A stretch of DNA of 64,000 nucleotides from JACQFK01 sp036383955. GTDB taxonomy: Bacteria > Planctomycetota > MHYJ01 > JACPRB01. The translations under genes and the position numbers were made by a program. The notes beneath the pieces are model-generated. The model did no database searches, had not been told where the DNA came from, and saw nothing but the letters and a program-made list of their open reading frames with translations. Location of the stretch: the NCBI GenBank assembly GCA_036383955.1, contig DASVNH010000266.1:1-64000 (forward strand). Direction: 5' to 3'. Shown piece after piece: positions 1-5,471 of the stretch (within the stretch, counting starts at the first letter, position 1; each line of letters begins with the position of its first letter).

Positions 1-2
1 TG

Positions 3-194
3 AAATCGGGCCGGCCGTCGTGGCCGGCGGAGCGCACGCTGCTCACGAGCGGCGCGCTCGACCGCCTGCACGTTTCCCGCTCGAAGGGCGGCGCCCGTCT
101 GGAGACGCCCGAGCTCGCGTTCGCGTACGGGGTCGACTGGACCTGGACCCCGCCGCCGCCCGCGCCGCCGGACCGCCCGATCCAGGGCAACTAA
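3..194 (+). CDS. C-terminal end of a probable Gfo/Idh/MocA-type sugar oxidoreductase (5' end outside window)
   Basis: An open frame enters from the left edge and stops at TAA 192-194, giving 63 residues of C-terminus. The segment with ERTLLTSGALDRLH followed by a basic stretch and TPELAFAY resembles, from memory, the end of Gfo/Idh/MocA-family NAD(P)-dependent sugar oxidoreductases of planctomycetes. The tail is proline-rich (PPPPAPPDRP). The catalytic and Rossmann parts lie outside the window, so the function is an inference. A DUF1080 protein and a ThuA-like protein follow shortly, which fits keto-sugar metabolism. The frame itself is credible because codon third positions are strongly G/C and no other frame in this stretch makes better protein. 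Confidence 0.5.
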   Translation, partial: KSGRPSWPAERTLLTSGALDRLHVSRSKGGARLETPELAFAYGVDWTWTPPPPAPPDRPIQGN

Positions 195-209
195 GCGTCA
201 ACGGTATTC

Positions 210-446
210 CTAGTCGACGACGACCCAGAGGCCGCCGCGCAGGTGGTGGCCGCAGCCGGCGCGGTGCACGTGGTTGTGGTGATGGCGCCAGTGGCCTCCA
301 TGGAAGAAGTGGCCGCAGTGGTCCGAGTGGATGTGGCCGCGCTCGATGACCACGATGTCGCCGTCGCGTTCGTGGATGACGACGTGCCGGCGGCAGCCGG
401 AGGCGGTCGCGGCGACCAGGAGCAGGAGCAGGGCGAGCGTCCTCAT
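210..446 (-). CDS. Small histidine-rich lipoprotein, possible metal binder
   Basis: This 78-residue protein has a hydrophobic signal (residues 3-14) ending in a lipobox ASGC with Cys18, so it is probably lipid-anchored. The mature part contains 15 histidines and two further cysteines (44, 65), clustered as HWRHHHNH near residue 52, which suggests metal binding; no named family was recognised. A strong ribosome site AAGGAGGA precedes the ATG. It converges with the oxidoreductase fragment. A 7-bp-arm hairpin lies upstream at 487-509. Metal binding is inferred from composition only. Confidence 0.75.
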   Translation of the reverse strand: MRTLALLLLLVAATASGCRRHVVIHERDGDIVVIERGHIHSDHCGHFFHGGHWRHHHNHVHRAGCGHHLRGGLWVVVD

Positions 447-556
447 GAAGTCCTCCTTGTGTTCGGTAGTATGGCTTTAACAAGCCGCGGCGATTAAAAG
501 ACTCGCCGCTTCTGCCCGTCGTATGACAAAATAGCGGTCCCTCGAAGGAGATATCT

Positions 557-1150
557 ATGGTTTTCCTGCTCGCCGCCCTCGCGCTCCAGGCCGACGCCGG
601 CTGGAAGGACCTCTTCGACGGCAAGGCGCTCGGCTCCTGGAAGGCCGTCGACTTCGGCGGCGAAGGCAAGGTCGAGGTGAAGGACGGGGCGATCGAGGCG
701 GGGGAGGGCGTCGCGCTGACCGGCGTGGTCTGGAAGGGCGAGGCGTTCCCGAAGCTCAACTACGAGCTGACCCTCGAGGCGATGAAGGTGGACGGCAGCG
801 ACTTCTTCTGCGGCATCGCCTTCCCCGTCGGCGAGAAGTTCTGCAGCTTCGTGGCGGGCGGCTGGGGCGGCGGGGTCGTGGGGCTGTCGAGCCTCGACGG
901 CATGAACGCGTCGGAGAACGAGACGGCCAGCGCGCAGACCTTCAAGAAGGGCCAGTGGTACAAGATCCGCCTGCGGGTGGAGGCCGCGAAGATCCAGGCC
1001 TGGATCGACGACAAGCAGCTGGTGAACGTCGAGATCAAGGGCAAGGAAGTCTCCATCCACCCGGCGATGGAGGCCGCCTGCCCGCTGGGCCTCTGCAACT
1101 ACTCGACGGCCAGCCGCTACCGCGCGATCCGCTACAAGCCGCTCAAGTAG
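557..1150 (+). CDS. Secreted DUF1080 (3-keto-disaccharide hydrolase-like) protein
   Basis: The 197-residue protein has a short signal peptide (residues 1-14, cut near ADA) and one DUF1080 domain, recognisable by the opening LFDGKALGSWK and the later strand KGQWYKIRLRVE. Members of this concanavalin-like beta-sandwich family are known as 3-keto-glycoside hydrolases acting after an oxidoreductase forms the keto sugar. The length matches a single-domain member. A near-perfect ribosome site AAGGAGATATCT sets the start. It converges with the ThuA-like gene: the two stop codons lie inside one perfect 18-bp palindrome (1145-1162). The preceding oxidoreductase fragment and the ThuA-like neighbour support a sugar role; substrate unknown. 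Confidence 0.85.
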   Translation: MVFLLAALALQADAGWKDLFDGKALGSWKAVDFGGEGKVEVKDGAIEAGEGVALTGVVWKGEAFPKLNYELTLEAMKVDGSDFFCGIAFPVGEKFCSFVAGGWGGGVVGLSSLDGMNASENETASAQTFKKGQWYKIRLRVEAAKIQAWIDDKQLVNVEIKGKEVSIHPAMEAACPLGLCNYSTASRYRAIRYKPLK

Positions 1151-1162
1151 CCGCGGCTACTT
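1145..1162. terminator. Perfect palindrome containing both convergent stop codons
   Basis: AAGTAGCCGCGGCTACTT is its own reverse complement. It holds the TAG of the DUF1080 gene (1148-1150) and, on the other strand, the TAG of the ThuA-like gene (1157-1159), so both proteins end in Lys-stop encoded by the same symmetrical DNA. It may act as a compact bidirectional end signal, though a palindrome without a loop is not a classical terminator. Confidence 0.5.
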
Positions 1163-2176
1163 CTTCTCGATCTCCGCGATGATCTCGTCCTTCGTCGGCG
1201 CCTTCTTGCGCCGATGGGCGTCGATCTTCTCGTAGAGCGAGGCCATCCAAGCGACGTCCTTCGACGCGGCCTGGACCTTGGCGAGGAGGGCGTCGGCCTT
1301 GTCGGCGCCCGCGACCTGCGCGAAGGCCTTGGCCTGCTCGAGGTACTGGACCTCGGGATTGGGCTCGGCGGGCCCTTCCTCGAGCTTGAGGACCCAGCGG
1401 ATGCCCGTGAGGAGGTGCTGCTTGAAGAGCGGCATCGCCCAGGTGCTCTCGTTGTGGCCGAGGTTGGTGTAGAAGAGGCGGCCCTTGCCCGACTCGCGGA
1501 CCCAGCTCACGGGCACGTGATAGGGCGCCTTGGTCTTGCTCTTCGCCATGTTGATGCTGTAGATCACGCGGACGGCCTTGGGGTCGTAGTTCTTGTACTG
1601 ATAGATCTCGTCCTTGAACGAGAACTCCTCGCCCAGCATCTTCGCGGTGACGTGGCCCGGCTCGTGGTTCGTCATCGGCACGGTCTCGCCCGAGCCCCAG
1701 GGATGGCCGTCGAACGTCCCGTTGATCAGCGAGAAGTAGGGCCGGAAGCCGCCGAAGGTGTCGGTCGCGCTGTGCGTCCCGATCATCGCCTTGCCCGACT
1801 TCAGCCACTCCTCGAACGCCGTGAAATTCTCCGGGGAGATGGGCAGGGCCCCGGTGGTGTAGAACATCACCGCGTCGAGCTCCTTGAGCTTCTCGGGCGT
1901 GAGCGCCGACGCGTCCTGGGTGCATTCGACGTCGAAGAGGCCCGACTCCTTGGAGATCTCGGTCACCGAGACTTCCGACGGCGCCAGGCCCGCGGGATCC
2001 TTCCGGTTCACCGAGCCGTGCTTGAAGCCCTTCGACTGCGTGATGAAGAGGATCTTGTACTTTTTACCCTGAGCGAGGGCCGGCAGGCCCGCGTCGAAGG
2101 GCTTCTCCTGGGCCGTCGCGCCGAGGGCCGGGCTCAGCAGGACCAGGACCGCCAGGAAGCGAAGGGCGTGTCTCAT
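1157..2176 (-). CDS. Secreted ThuA-like domain protein
   Basis: The 339-residue product carries an N-terminal signal peptide (residues 1-22, ending ATAQ) and a ThuA-like glutamine-amidotransferase-fold domain over about residues 38-260. Family hallmarks seen are KILFITQSKGFKH, the EWLKSGKAMIGTHSATDTF strand-loop, MTNHEPGH and YTNLGHNESTW. ThuA proteins belong to trehalose/keto-glycoside utilisation clusters; the exact reaction is unsettled. A charged alpha-helical C-terminal extension of about 80 residues ends in a Lys-rich tail. GAGGAG before the ATG is a good ribosome site and a TATATA box lies 20 nt upstream. It is downstream of the FAH-family gene on the same strand but separated by a large palindrome. 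Confidence 0.88.
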   Translation of the reverse strand: MRHALRFLAVLVLLSPALGATAQEKPFDAGLPALAQGKKYKILFITQSKGFKHGSVNRKDPAGLAPSEVSVTEISKESGLFDVECTQDASALTPEKLKELDAVMFYTTGALPISPENFTAFEEWLKSGKAMIGTHSATDTFGGFRPYFSLINGTFDGHPWGSGETVPMTNHEPGHVTAKMLGEEFSFKDEIYQYKNYDPKAVRVIYSINMAKSKTKAPYHVPVSWVRESGKGRLFYTNLGHNESTWAMPLFKQHLLTGIRWVLKLEEGPAEPNPEVQYLEQAKAFAQVAGADKADALLAKVQAASKDVAWMASLYEKIDAHRRKKAPTKDEIIAEIEKK

Positions 2177-2202
2177 CGTCGTTCTCCTCAGGACCTATAT
2201 AA

Positions 2203-2255
2203 CGTAGGGGGGTGCTAACGTTTTGACCTGGTCAAAACGTTAGCACCCCCCTACG
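2203..2255. terminator. Perfect 53-nt inverted repeat at the end of the FAH-family gene
   Basis: Two perfectly complementary 26-nt arms (2203-2228 and 2230-2255) flank a single T at 2229. Each arm contains a run of six G or C and the word GCTAACGTTTT. The right arm contains the stop codon of the FAH-family gene (2251-2253), so the RNA of that gene ends in this hairpin. Most likely it is a terminator or 3' stabiliser separating it from the ThuA-like gene. The word GCTAACGTTTT recurs at 53217-53227, also at a gene end. Confidence 0.8.
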
Positions 2256-3081
2256 CGACGGGGTTCTCGAGCGTGCCGATGCCGTCGATCGACATCCGGA
2301 TGAGGTCGCCGCGCCGCAGCGTGAACGCGTCCGGCGGGACGATGCCCGTGCCCGTCGAGAGAAACGCGCCGTCCGGGAAGGAGTTGTCCCGGTAGAGCCA
2401 GGAGACGAGCTCCTCGGGCGTCCGCTTCAGCTGTTTCAGCGAGGTCTCGCCGTGGAAGGCGGTCTTGCCCGCGCGGCGGATGTCGAGGCGGATGGACGTC
2501 GACGGCCCCGGCGTCTTCTCGGCGACGAGCACGCAGGGCCCCAGCGCGCAGCTGCCGTCGTAGATCTTCGCCTGCGGCAGGTAGAGGGGATTCTCGCCCT
2601 CGATGTCGCGCGAGCTCATGTCGTTGCAGATCGAGTAGCCGATGATCCGGCCCTTGGCGTTGATCGCGAGGGCCAGCTCCGGCTCGGGCACGTTCCATTT
2701 GCCGTCACGGCGGATCCGCACCGGCGCGCCCGGCCCCGCGACGCGGCGCGGCGTGGCCTTGAAGAAGAGCTCCGGCCGCGGCGCCGTGTAGACCCGCGAG
2801 TAGAAGTCGCCGCCGCCGGCTTCCTTCGACTCCTCCACGCGCGCGTCGCGGCTGCGGTAGTAGGTCACGCCGGCGGCCCAGACTTCCTGCGCCCCGATCG
2901 GCGCGCGCAGGGAGGCCGTCGACGGATCGAACGCCACGCTCAGGCCCGACGCGAGACAGGCGCGGAGATGCTTCGCCAGGTCGGAGCGGTTGAAGAGCGC
3001 GTCCCAATCGGAGTCGGGGAGCACGACGGCCTTCCGGCCGTTCTCGACCAGGAGGAGGTCGCCGCTTCGATAGAGCCTCAT
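2251..3081 (-). CDS. Fumarylacetoacetate hydrolase-family enzyme
   Basis: The 276-residue protein belongs to the FAH superfamily, which cleaves or isomerises 2,4-dioxo acids with a divalent metal. Visible features: the strand-turn VWAAGVTYYRSRDAR, the acidic metal-binding strand WNVPEPELAL, YSICNDMSSRDIEGENPLYLPQAK, and near the end a LSTGTGIVPPDAF loop. Some members act on diketo-deoxy sugar acids (for example in rhamnonate or arabonate breakdown), which fits the sugar-acid genes elsewhere in this window, but substrate is not shown by sequence. There is no signal peptide. A TAAGAT box ends 9 nt before the ATG and no ribosome site is visible, so translation may be leaderless. Confidence 0.85.
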   Translation of the reverse strand: MRLYRSGDLLLVENGRKAVVLPDSDWDALFNRSDLAKHLRACLASGLSVAFDPSTASLRAPIGAQEVWAAGVTYYRSRDARVEESKEAGGGDFYSRVYTAPRPELFFKATPRRVAGPGAPVRIRRDGKWNVPEPELALAINAKGRIIGYSICNDMSSRDIEGENPLYLPQAKIYDGSCALGPCVLVAEKTPGPSTSIRLDIRRAGKTAFHGETSLKQLKRTPEELVSWLYRDNSFPDGAFLSTGTGIVPPDAFTLRRGDLIRMSIDGIGTLENPVA

Positions 3082-3090
3082 CGACGCGAC

Positions 3091-3096
3091 ATCTTA
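3091..3096 (-). promoter_or_regulatory. -10 box for a probable leaderless transcript of the FAH-family gene
   Basis: TAAGAT on the minus strand ends 9 nt before the start codon of the FAH-family gene, which has no ribosome site. A transcript starting 6-8 nt below the box would begin at or within 3 nt of the ATG. No clear -35 was found. Confidence 0.4.
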
Positions 3097-3116
3097 GTGC
3101 CCGCGGGGGCCGGGGT

Positions 3117-3812
3117 CTACTTTTGCTGGCCGAAGGTCGCGCGACGCTTGCCCCACCAGATCTTCCATTCGCCGTAGGTGGTGTACTTGTCGCCCGAGAT
3201 GAGCTGCATGGCCTTGTTGCAGGCCTTGACGACTTCTTTCGCGCGGGTCTTGGCGGGATCCGCGCCGCCGCCGCCGCCCGGGATGTTGACGCCCGGCACG
3301 CCGCCGCCGCCGCCGGCCGCCTTGTTGAGCTTGTCCGCGTCCTCGAACTCGTTGAGGATGAGGTCGATCGTGGCCGCGTTCTTGAACGCCGCCGCCGCGA
3401 CGATCGCCGCCGCGGCGGCCTTGGCGTCCTTGTCCTCGATGCCCTTGTGAAGCGCGGGCAGCGCCGCCGGATCGTTCAGCTTGCCGAGGGCCTCGTAGAT
3501 GGCGGCCTGGACGTCGGGCTCCTTGTCGTTCGGGGCGATCGACGCCGTGAGGATGCCGAGCGCCTGCTTCTTGTAGTCCGAGTATCCGCCCAGCCCCCGG
3601 GCGGCGGCGGCCTTGACCTCTTTGGCCTCGTTCCCCAGCACTCCGGCCAGCCGCGGCAGGATCTTCTCGTGCTGCGTCCGCGCCAGCTCCATGACCGCCC
3701 CCGCGCGGGCGACGGCGCTCGGGGTGGCGTAGGACGTCTTGAAGCGGGCCAGCGCCTCGTCGGCTTCCTTGTCGTCGCCCAGAGCCGCGAGCATCAACAC
3801 GAGCGCCGTCAT
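3117..3812 (-). CDS. HEAT-repeat protein
   Basis: The 231-residue protein starts with a short hydrophobic segment (MTALVLMLAALG, probable signal) followed by helical HEAT-type repeats over about residues 20-150, such as KILPRLAGVLGNEAKEVKAA and DPAALPALHKGIEDKDAK. A glycine-rich linker near residues 165-185 leads to a C-terminal segment YTTYGEWKIWWGKRRATF, a Trp-rich ending I associate with planctomycete HEAT proteins. HEAT arrays mediate protein-protein contacts; partner unknown. An AAGGAGG ribosome site precedes the ATG. It stands alone, diverging from the zinc-ribbon lipoprotein gene. Confidence 0.8.
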   Translation of the reverse strand: MTALVLMLAALGDDKEADEALARFKTSYATPSAVARAGAVMELARTQHEKILPRLAGVLGNEAKEVKAAAARGLGGYSDYKKQALGILTASIAPNDKEPDVQAAIYEALGKLNDPAALPALHKGIEDKDAKAAAAAIVAAAAFKNAATIDLILNEFEDADKLNKAAGGGGGVPGVNIPGGGGGADPAKTRAKEVVKACNKAMQLISGDKYTTYGEWKIWWGKRRATFGQQK

Positions 3813-3875
3813 GGAGCCTCCTTCCCGGTACCTCTATTGGTTAGTTTAACGCCGGAAGGATCTGACGAGTCGCGC

Positions 3876-3902
3876 TTGATCTGGGAATCCAGAAGGTATA
3901 CT
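3876..3902 (+). promoter_or_regulatory. Promoter of the zinc-ribbon lipoprotein gene
   Basis: A -10 box TATACT (3897-3902) lies 15-16 nt below a TTGATC/CTTGAT -35-like box (3875-3881). The transcript would have a leader of about 15-20 nt with ribosome site AGGAGG before ATG 3926. Confidence 0.5.
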
Positions 3903-3925
3903 CTCCGGGTAGGAGGACATACGCT

Positions 3926-4321
3926 ATGCGCTACCGATTCGCCGCCGCGTCCCTGCTGGCCGCCCTCGCCGCCTGCGCCTCGAGCGGCGCGGAGCCCCGG
4001 GTCGTCGCCAAGCCGAAGATCGCCAAGGCCGGGCTCCTCCCCTCGCAGCAGGTTCCGGCGGAGCGCGACGGCGTCCGCGTCGAGGACACCGGCGCCGTGA
4101 TGTTCATCTGCGCCAACAGCGACAAGCACGAGGACAAGGAAGTCCTGCTGTCCCGCTGCCCCGACTGCTCCCAGGTGAACTACTTCTACTGGGACGGCAG
4201 CGAAAGCGCCTTCCGCTGCTACGCCTGCCTCAAGAGCCTCGACAACGAGAAGATCCGCTGCCCCGAGTGCGGCAAGCCCCCGCGCATGGTCCGCACCAAG
4301 AACAAGCCCAAGGCGTCCTAG
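3926..4321 (+). CDS. Lipoprotein with tandem zinc-ribbon cysteine pairs
   Basis: The 131-residue product begins with a signal peptide and a lipobox ending at Cys17 (ALAAC), predicting an envelope-anchored lipoprotein. Its mature part carries three CxxC pairs: CPDC (78-81), CYAC (98-101) and CPEC (112-115), a pattern typical of treble or double zinc ribbons, plus Cys62. Zinc ribbons are normally cytoplasmic, so their placement on an exported lipoprotein is unusual; disulfides or envelope metal binding are alternatives. The tail is Lys-rich. A good ribosome site (AGGAGG) sets the start. No named family was recognised and the role is unknown. Confidence 0.8.
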   Translation: MRYRFAAASLLAALAACASSGAEPRVVAKPKIAKAGLLPSQQVPAERDGVRVEDTGAVMFICANSDKHEDKEVLLSRCPDCSQVNYFYWDGSESAFRCYACLKSLDNEKIRCPECGKPPRMVRTKNKPKAS

Positions 4322-4373
4322 CCCGAAGGGACGGCGGGGCGCCTCTCCCGCGTTATAGAAGCGGAGAGGCGCC

Positions 4374-5054
4374 ATGATCCACGTCCGCAAGGCCGCCGAG
4401 CGGGGCGGCTTCGACCACGGATGGCTCGACACCCGCCACACCTTCTCGTTCGCGGACTACCGCGACCCCCGGCACATGGGCTTCCGCTCCCTCCGCGTCC
4501 TCAACGAGGACCGCGTCCGCCCCGGCCAGGGCTTCCCCATGCACGCGCACCGCGACATGGAGATCGTGACCCTCGTCCTCTCCGGCGCCCTCGAGCACGA
4601 GGACAGCCTCGGCAACCGCGCCCTCCTCCGCCCCGGCGAAATCCAGCGCATGAGCGCCGGCACCGGCGTCGTCCACAGCGAGCGCAACCCCTCCGACCGC
4701 GAGCCCGCCCACTTCCTCCAGATCTGGATCCTCCCCGGCGAGAAGGGCCGCCAGCCCGGCTACGACCAGCGCGCCTACCCGTCCCGGCCCCTCGCCCTCC
4801 TCGCCTCCCCCGACGGCCGCGACGGCTCCGTCACGATCGGGCAGGACGTCGACCTCCACCTCGCCCGCCCCGCCGCCGGGCATCCCGTCGTCCTCGACCT
4901 CCGCGCCGGACGTCACGCCTGGATCCAGGCCGTCCGCGGAGCGGCGTCGATCAACGACGTCCCGCTCACCGAAGGCGACGGCGCGGCCGTCGCCGGCGAG
5001 CGGCGCCTGAAACTGAGCGGCGACGCCGAGGCGCTCCTCTTCGACCTGGCGTGA
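4374..5054 (+). CDS. Pirin-family protein (bicupin)
   Basis: The 226-residue protein matches the pirin/YhhW family: two cupin barrels, the first with the metal-ligand strand HAHRDMEIVTLVLSG (about residues 57-71) and the downstream ligands in GTGVVHSERN (about 97-106). The N-terminal DTRHTFSFADYRDPRHMGFRSLRVLNED is diagnostic. Bacterial homologues bind Fe or Ni and can show quercetin 2,3-dioxygenase activity or act as redox-responsive regulators. A GGAGAGG ribosome site precedes the ATG. The stop overlaps the promoter region of the next gene. Physiological role here is unknown. Confidence 0.93.
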   Translation: MIHVRKAAERGGFDHGWLDTRHTFSFADYRDPRHMGFRSLRVLNEDRVRPGQGFPMHAHRDMEIVTLVLSGALEHEDSLGNRALLRPGEIQRMSAGTGVVHSERNPSDREPAHFLQIWILPGEKGRQPGYDQRAYPSRPLALLASPDGRDGSVTIGQDVDLHLARPAAGHPVVLDLRAGRHAWIQAVRGAASINDVPLTEGDGAAVAGERRLKLSGDAEALLFDLA

Positions 5055-5055
5055 C

Positions 5056-5067
5056 TATAATGCTCGC
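5056..5067 (+). promoter_or_regulatory. -10 box giving a leaderless SUI1 transcript
   Basis: A consensus TATAAT (5056-5061) sits directly after the pirin stop codon and 6 nt before the GTG start at 5068. A transcript beginning 6-7 nt below the box would begin at the GTG itself. No ribosome site is visible between them. The -35 region is inside the pirin coding sequence and poorly conserved. Confidence 0.6.
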
Positions 5068-5406
5068 GTGCCGCTCGACATCCCCTGCCCCCAATGCGGG
5101 AAGGCGCCGCCCTGCGCCTGTCCGCCCCTGCCGCCCGGCCCGGCGGATCCGCCGCCGCCGAAATACCGGCCCGAGATCATCAAGCTGCGGCGGGAGAAGC
5201 GGCCGGGCAACCGGGAGATCGTGATCCTCGAGGGCTTTCCGCGCGGCGGCTACGACCTCGAGGCGCTGGCGAAGGACCTCAAGCGCCGCTGCGGCAGCGG
5301 CGGCACGGTCCGCGGCTTCACGATCGAGATCCAGGGCGACCACCGCGAGGCGCTCGAGGAGCTCCTCCTCGAGCGCGGCTTCCGCTCGAAGCGCGCCGGC
5401 GGATAA
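5068..5406 (+). CDS. SUI1/eIF1-family translation factor (YciH-like)
   Basis: The 112-residue protein ends with an SUI1 domain (about residues 45-108): GNREIVILEGFPRGGYDLEALAKDLKRRC, then GSGGTVRGFTIEIQGDH and a short helix and strand. SUI1/YciH proteins bind the small ribosomal subunit and influence start-codon selection. Upstream of the domain is a Cys/Pro-rich segment (CPQC and CAC, residues 7-18) that could form a small metal site, followed by a proline-rich linker. The GTG start is chosen because it lies 6 nt below a TATAAT box; no ribosome site exists. A start-selection factor made from a leaderless GTG is a notable coincidence given the many leaderless genes nearby. Confidence 0.88.
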   Translation: MPLDIPCPQCGKAPPCACPPLPPGPADPPPPKYRPEIIKLRREKRPGNREIVILEGFPRGGYDLEALAKDLKRRCGSGGTVRGFTIEIQGDHREALEELLLERGFRSKRAGG

Positions 5407-5451
5407 GGCGATTCAGGAAAGGCCCGGCCCGCCTTTCCACCGAACGCCCGC

Positions 5452-5457
5452 TATAAT
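5452..5457 (+). promoter_or_regulatory. -10 box upstream of the first GGDEF/EAL gene
   Basis: TATAAT lies 2 nt before ATG 5460 and 14 nt before the in-frame ATG 5472. If used, transcription starts near 5464, which excludes ATG 5460 and leaves an approximately 8-nt leader for ATG 5472. No Shine-Dalgarno sequence is present before either. Confidence 0.5.
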
Positions 5458-5471
5458 CCATGGGCCTCTAC

